This document shows positions 59,842-64,000 of a DNA stretch of 64,000 bases, piece after piece (position 1 is the stretch's first letter; every line of letters begins with the position of its first letter). Source of the stretch: Tritrichomonas foetus (Eukaryota > Parabasalia > Tritrichomonadida > Tritrichomonadidae). The DNA lies in NCBI GenBank assembly GCA_001839685.1, contig MLAK01001137.1:75035-139034 (forward strand). The letters are read 5' to 3'. The notes beneath the pieces were generated by a model. The model made no database searches. It saw only the letters and a program-made list of their open reading frames with translations, and was not told the DNA's origin. The position numbers and the translations under genes were made by a program.

Positions 59842-61842
59842 CAATTAATAATATAAATAAAATATAATCATAAACTTAATATGTATGTTTATTATAAGAT
59901 TTTAGTAAGAGTATAATGCAGGTTGTATAAAGATGTTTCCTGATAACTAAAAAACCCAAAGTTTGGTCGTAGGTTTTTAAAATTAAGTCCTAACAGATAT
60001 GAGTCATTATCAATGTAATTGTTCGAAGAACTGTTATTTGTCTAGAGTTTAGATAATGAAAATCAAAAAAATGACTGATCAGAGTCTAATCAAAATTTCA
60101 ACTTAAACATAATTGAGAATGATCAAATCACCAAAGATGATCGCTTTTTTGGAGATATAGATCAACTAATTCACATAACTCTGTACTCAATATCATAAAA
60201 ATACAATCATTATTACATTATTGAATTGTATGAAGCAATCGATTTCCACTTGTTTTTCAAGTGCTCATTCTTGAGATTTTGGTTCGGATTTTCATTATCA
60301 CAACAAATAATTTACATCAAACTCTTATATATATTTCATGATCAACCAATCTCATGGTTTTTCTTATGAATTGCGTTTTTTGACACAGTACTATATTAAT
60401 TATGAAGCATAGATTTTGAGAGGGGTCCTTCGACTCATTCGGCTATTGGAGCTCCTTTTTTCTACTTTTGATATTAAATCACATTTAATTTCACAATTAC
60501 ACAACTCATATGAAAATTAATATTAATTAATATATGGACCAATCTCTTCATATTTTAATTGCTATTCACTTCTAACCTTTTATTGAATCGAATTGTTTGA
60601 AAAATAGATTTTTCTCTCGAGTCGGATGCGTTACTTTTCCGTAATGACAAATCATTTTTGAGATTTAATACAGACTTTTCTTCATTCTGAATGATATGTT
60701 AACTAAGAATTGTTATTTCGGGAAATTTCTAAATTCATTGTAGTTTAGTACAATTGAATAATTCTTTTAAATTTATTTTTACTTTGAAAACAATTTCTTT
60801 TCCATTTCAATGAGATTTATTTTTCACAAAAAAATTGAGTGGTTCAGATCATCTTTATCTATCAATATCATTAGGATTGTACAAGTATCTTTTAAAATTC
60901 TACCATTTGGATTCATCGATTACATAATTATCTCCCTATTGTAGAGCTTCATAAGAAATTTATAGGAAATTGAGCGAAAATCACTTTATACACTAACATT
61001 TCATTCAATTTATATCGAACGTATATCTATCAAAAAAATTAATATTCTTAAAAATTGTCCTGATTTTTGAATGATTATTTTGAATGTGGATTTAATATTC
61101 GTTATTTTCAAAGTGAGTTAGAAACAATTGGTGATTCGAATTTCGAAATTCCAATCATTTCCATCATACAATGTCCATATCACTTTGGATTATTTTCCCT
61201 AATGATAAAAATTATGTTTCACGTTATTTTTCAGCTTTTTTGACCATTCTCCTGGTGGTGAAGCTTTTTCATTTTCACTTTTAAATCTGTTGTGATCGGC
61301 TTCAGAATGAAAGAAATTGAGAAAACATTGCATTTATTCAAATTTGATATAAAATTCAATTTACATACAAAAATTAACTCAATATTTTGAATGCATTCAA
61401 TAATTATTTCACAATATTTTCACCAACATCATTGATAATCAATTTCTTTTTTGGTAAAAATACTTAAATTCATCATTTATATATGTAACATTAAGGAAAT
61501 GATGCATTGTATATTTATTCCTTTGGAAAAAATTGCAGAATTTTTTTTCTGAAACTTGATCGTTTTATTTTATTTTAGAAAAAGTGGAGAGAAAGATCAG
61601 TAAATTCAAAGCCATTTTGAATACTTTTTTTTTTTTTGAAAAGTGATAAAGATTAAACCATTTGTTTTCTTCTCTGAATATTTATCATAAATGTCTTGCA
61701 ATGAGAAATAATTCTTGTTTAATAATATTGCGAAGCTTTTCAATTTCTACAATTATTAGTTGAAAGACAACAAGTTGATATGGATCTCAGAAAAATTTCT
61801 GAATGTTTCAATGATTCATGAATTTTCAGAGCAAAAATTTGC
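59842..61842. other. 2-kb spacer
   Basis: It has AT-rich DNA with many stops on both strands and no supported gene. GAAAAAGT is at 61578-61585. A GC-richer patch at about 60415-60460 (GAGGGGTCCTTCGACTCATTCGGC) is unexplained. Confidence 0.35.
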
Positions 61843-64000
61843 ATGAATGAAGATTTCTCAGCTTCGTCCAGCAGTTCCCATAAACTGTTTTCGATGCACA
61901 AAAATGGTATTTCCAGCTCTCTTTTCGAATTATGTGAACTTCTCGCCAAATCTTTTTACATGCATTTTGCTCCAATTATTATTTTTGCCTTAATTTCGAT
62001 GCAAATGATTACATGCACTTTTCCTTATGTAGAATATAACGCTTTTATGCAGTGGGTTTTCAAAATTTTAATAGCGACTGATACCACTCTAGTATATACA
62101 AGTACAATAATGATTATCATTGTTGTGCTTACAATTCTGATATTTGTGTATTTCATGGTAGGATTTATATATTGTTATCGGAAGCTTCGATTATCAAAAT
62201 GTTATGTTATCGTATTAAGAATAATTGTTGACATCATAGCCCCGATTATAGTTTATCCATCAGCAGGGAACCTTTCAGTATATTTACTATTTCTTTTAAA
62301 AGAAGGTAAAAATACAGCAGTTAAAGATTATGTTCTTGAGATTTGTTTATTCCTTTGCTTCATTTTTCAATTATTTTTGACTTGGATATCTTTTGTAATT
62401 TTAGCCAATAGTATATATCATGTTGCCCACTTTTTGGATTGCATCTCCCAAAATACAACTTATGTTTGTACTTTTACTGGTTGTTTTATTATCATTTTCG
62501 AAACTTTCTTTTATTTTTTTCCAGACTGGACGTTAAAAATGTTTTTTGTCTTTGAAACAATTGTTATCGTAATAATATATGTGTTACATTTTGTTAATGC
62601 TGTTGTAAATCCAGTTGTTGCTGGAATTCAATCAGGAATGGCAATTTCTTTCTTTTTTTCCCGAATTGTAATAATTGTTACTGGTACCATTTCAATTTTT
62701 TGGTTTATTGCAACATATCTCTTGTTTCTTATATCAGGTGTCATATCATCTTTACTTAATAAAAATTGGCAATATAAAAGGAGCTTAGAAATGTCTTATG
62801 ATGGTGTTTCTAATAACATTGATAAAGACATGAATCAAAGAGGGTTTATGACTTCTAATTCTTTGAAATCAACTCGTTCAACCCTCGTAGCTTCCAATAT
62901 CAACTCGTACACAAAGAAGAATAACTGTCTAAAATCAGGTTCCAACAGGAAAATGAATCCCAATTCCGAACGAAAAAAAATTTATAATGATCAAAATAAG
63001 AATTTGATTAATGGAAATAGTAATTTTATACAGGATGAAGTTGAAGAGATTGAATTCAGTGAACGCCATGCTTTTCTTTTATTGAATATTGGTTTAATTT
63101 ATGGCGCAGATAAATTTTTAGATTTTTCAATTGTTTTAAAAATTGTTGATTTTTATCCAACCAAACTTATAATTAAAACAGTAATTAAATCAGTAATTGG
63201 TTTACCTAACTCTCGAATGTATATCAAAAAATTATTTAATATTTTCTCGAAATTACCTGATTTATCATTTATTGATCACTTTTTTTTATTTCAACTTAGA
63301 AAAAATGAAATGATGCATCAAACTGGGTCTTCTAGTTCGCTTTCTGACGAATCAATTGAAGTAAAAAATATTTATAGTCAAAGCTTTGATCGAATTCAAC
63401 AAACATGGCTACAAAGTTCTGTTTCTTTAAACGATCTTGAAGATATTAGTGCAATGGCAAAAAAAGGCGAAATTATTATCAAAGATTTTATGACCAAATA
63501 TCCAAATTATTTAAATGGAAAATATATTTATTTAAATTTTTCTACAGAAATTTCCACAAACTTTGAAGAATCAATTCGAATGATAAATCATATTCTAGTC
63601 CTTGAAAATAATCATTATTTTCGAACAGATTCATGCTTTAAACATTTAGTATGGGCTCTTCCAAAATATGTAAAAAAACATATTTTAACTGTTGATGGAA
63701 ACTGGTATGACTCAAAGAAAAGAGATACAGCTGAATCATCAATTATTTACAATACAAATTCGGTAAATTTTGAAGAATCTGAAGGTTATTTTTACCAAAA
63801 AATTACATTTCCTAAAATAAGAATGGCCATCTATCAATTTACAGAAAATATTCGAGCAAACAGTTATATTAAAATAATGTTATTTAGAAACCTTTTTTGT
63901 CTCTTCGCAATCCTTTTTTTAATTGGAATATTGGCTGTTCTAAATAACTTGTTTCCAGTTCGTGAAAATTCAATGCCAATTTTAGATCTAATGCTTGATG
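61843..64000 (+). CDS. Large polytopic membrane protein, possibly a trichomonad adenylyl/guanylyl cyclase (N-terminal part)
   Basis: From an ATG at 61843, preceded by an in-frame stop at 61819, the frame is open for 719 codons to the window edge. The N-terminus is Ser-rich (MNEDFSASSSSSHKLFSMHK). About ten hydrophobic segments follow up to residue 305, then a soluble region of about 350 residues (ERHAFLLLNIGLIYGADKF; LPNSRMYIKKLFNIFSKLP), then another membrane segment near 675-695. This order resembles trichomonad membrane proteins that end in a class III nucleotide cyclase domain, but the catalytic part is outside the window, so that name is an inference. The minus-strand frame 61740-61949 is a shadow. 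Confidence 0.7.
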   Translation, partial: MNEDFSASSSSSHKLFSMHKNGISSSLFELCELLAKSFYMHFAPIIIFALISMQMITCTFPYVEYNAFMQWVFKILIATDTTLVYTSTIMIIIVVLTILIFVYFMVGFIYCYRKLRLSKCYVIVLRIIVDIIAPIIVYPSAGNLSVYLLFLLKEGKNTAVKDYVLEICLFLCFIFQLFLTWISFVILANSIYHVAHFLDCISQNTTYVCTFTGCFIIIFETFFYFFPDWTLKMFFVFETIVIVIIYVLHFVNAVVNPVVAGIQSGMAISFFFSRIVIIVTGTISIFWFIATYLLFLISGVISSLLNKNWQYKRSLEMSYDGVSNNIDKDMNQRGFMTSNSLKSTRSTLVASNINSYTKKNNCLKSGSNRKMNPNSERKKIYNDQNKNLINGNSNFIQDEVEEIEFSERHAFLLLNIGLIYGADKFLDFSIVLKIVDFYPTKLIIKTVIKSVIGLPNSRMYIKKLFNIFSKLPDLSFIDHFFLFQLRKNEMMHQTGSSSSLSDESIEVKNIYSQSFDRIQQTWLQSSVSLNDLEDISAMAKKGEIIIKDFMTKYPNYLNGKYIYLNFSTEISTNFEESIRMINHILVLENNHYFRTDSCFKHLVWALPKYVKKHILTVDGNWYDSKKRDTAESSIIYNTNSVNFEESEGYFYQKITFPKIRMAIYQFTENIRANSYIKIMLFRNLFCLFAILFLIGILAVLNNLFPVRENSMPILDLMLD

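Noticed and set aside
61740..61949. 69-residue minus-strand frame
   Set aside because: Shadow of the start of the membrane-protein gene on the plus strand.

Overview
The window looks like nuclear DNA of a parabasalid protist, most likely Tritrichomonas foetus or a close relative. The evidence is AT-rich DNA, the standard code, almost intron-less genes packed on both strands, TCA(C/T)(A/T) initiator-like sites 5-17 nt before several ATGs, and typical trichomonad families: ankyrin proteins with a helical N-terminal region, protein kinase-Sel1 fusions, pseudokinase-repeat proteins, MULE transposases and very large coiled-coil proteins. The species is an inference.

Layout. 1-4400 is accessory DNA: a protein cut by the left edge, a complete MULE-type transposase with SWIM finger and two zinc knuckles, a decayed membrane-protein gene, and a relic of Sel1 repeats. 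4441-13036 holds conserved cell-control genes: Mo25, a Nse1-like SMC5/6 subunit, a protein built from many ubiquitin-like folds, Mob1 with a 23-nt intron that restores its N-terminus, and a Dbf4-like Cdc7 activator. 13037-28378 holds a GAF-PDE phosphodiesterase, a PP2A/PP4/PP6-type phosphatase, a pseudokinase with alpha-solenoid repeats, a Nudix hydrolase, a membrane-anchored S28 peptidase and a secreted beta-helix protein. 28379-35981 holds two coiled-coil proteins (one with a TSNAXIP1-like N-terminus), a tRNA-Ile(GAT), a broken ankyrin gene, a PLAC8 protein and an FlK-like hot-dog thioesterase. 35982-49000 holds a C2-like/kinase/Sel1 protein, a LIM protein, a UBX-like protein, a WW-MyTH4-RhoGAP protein, ribosomal protein P2, a TPR protein and Sec61 alpha. 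49478-64000 holds two coiled-coil proteins (849 and about 2270 residues), a small unknown protein, a 2-kb spacer and the N-terminal half of a polytopic membrane protein that runs off the right edge.

Spacers are rich in short tandem repeats (units of about 11, 16, 20, 16 and 24 bp). One of the two assembly gaps (11430-11644) lies inside such a repeat; the other is 23914-24200. Most of the named genes serve signalling (Mo25, Mob1, kinases, phosphatase, PDE, RhoGAP) or chromosome biology (Nse1, Dbf4). They do not form operons, and each appears to have its own promoter.

The most noteworthy points are the ultrashort Mob1 intron, the poly-ubiquitin-fold protein, twelve ambiguous bases in Sec61 alpha that all fall on third codon positions, a 24-bp-arm palindrome upstream of a gene, and an ankyrin pseudogene whose repeats are separated by related spacers of about 57-65 nt.
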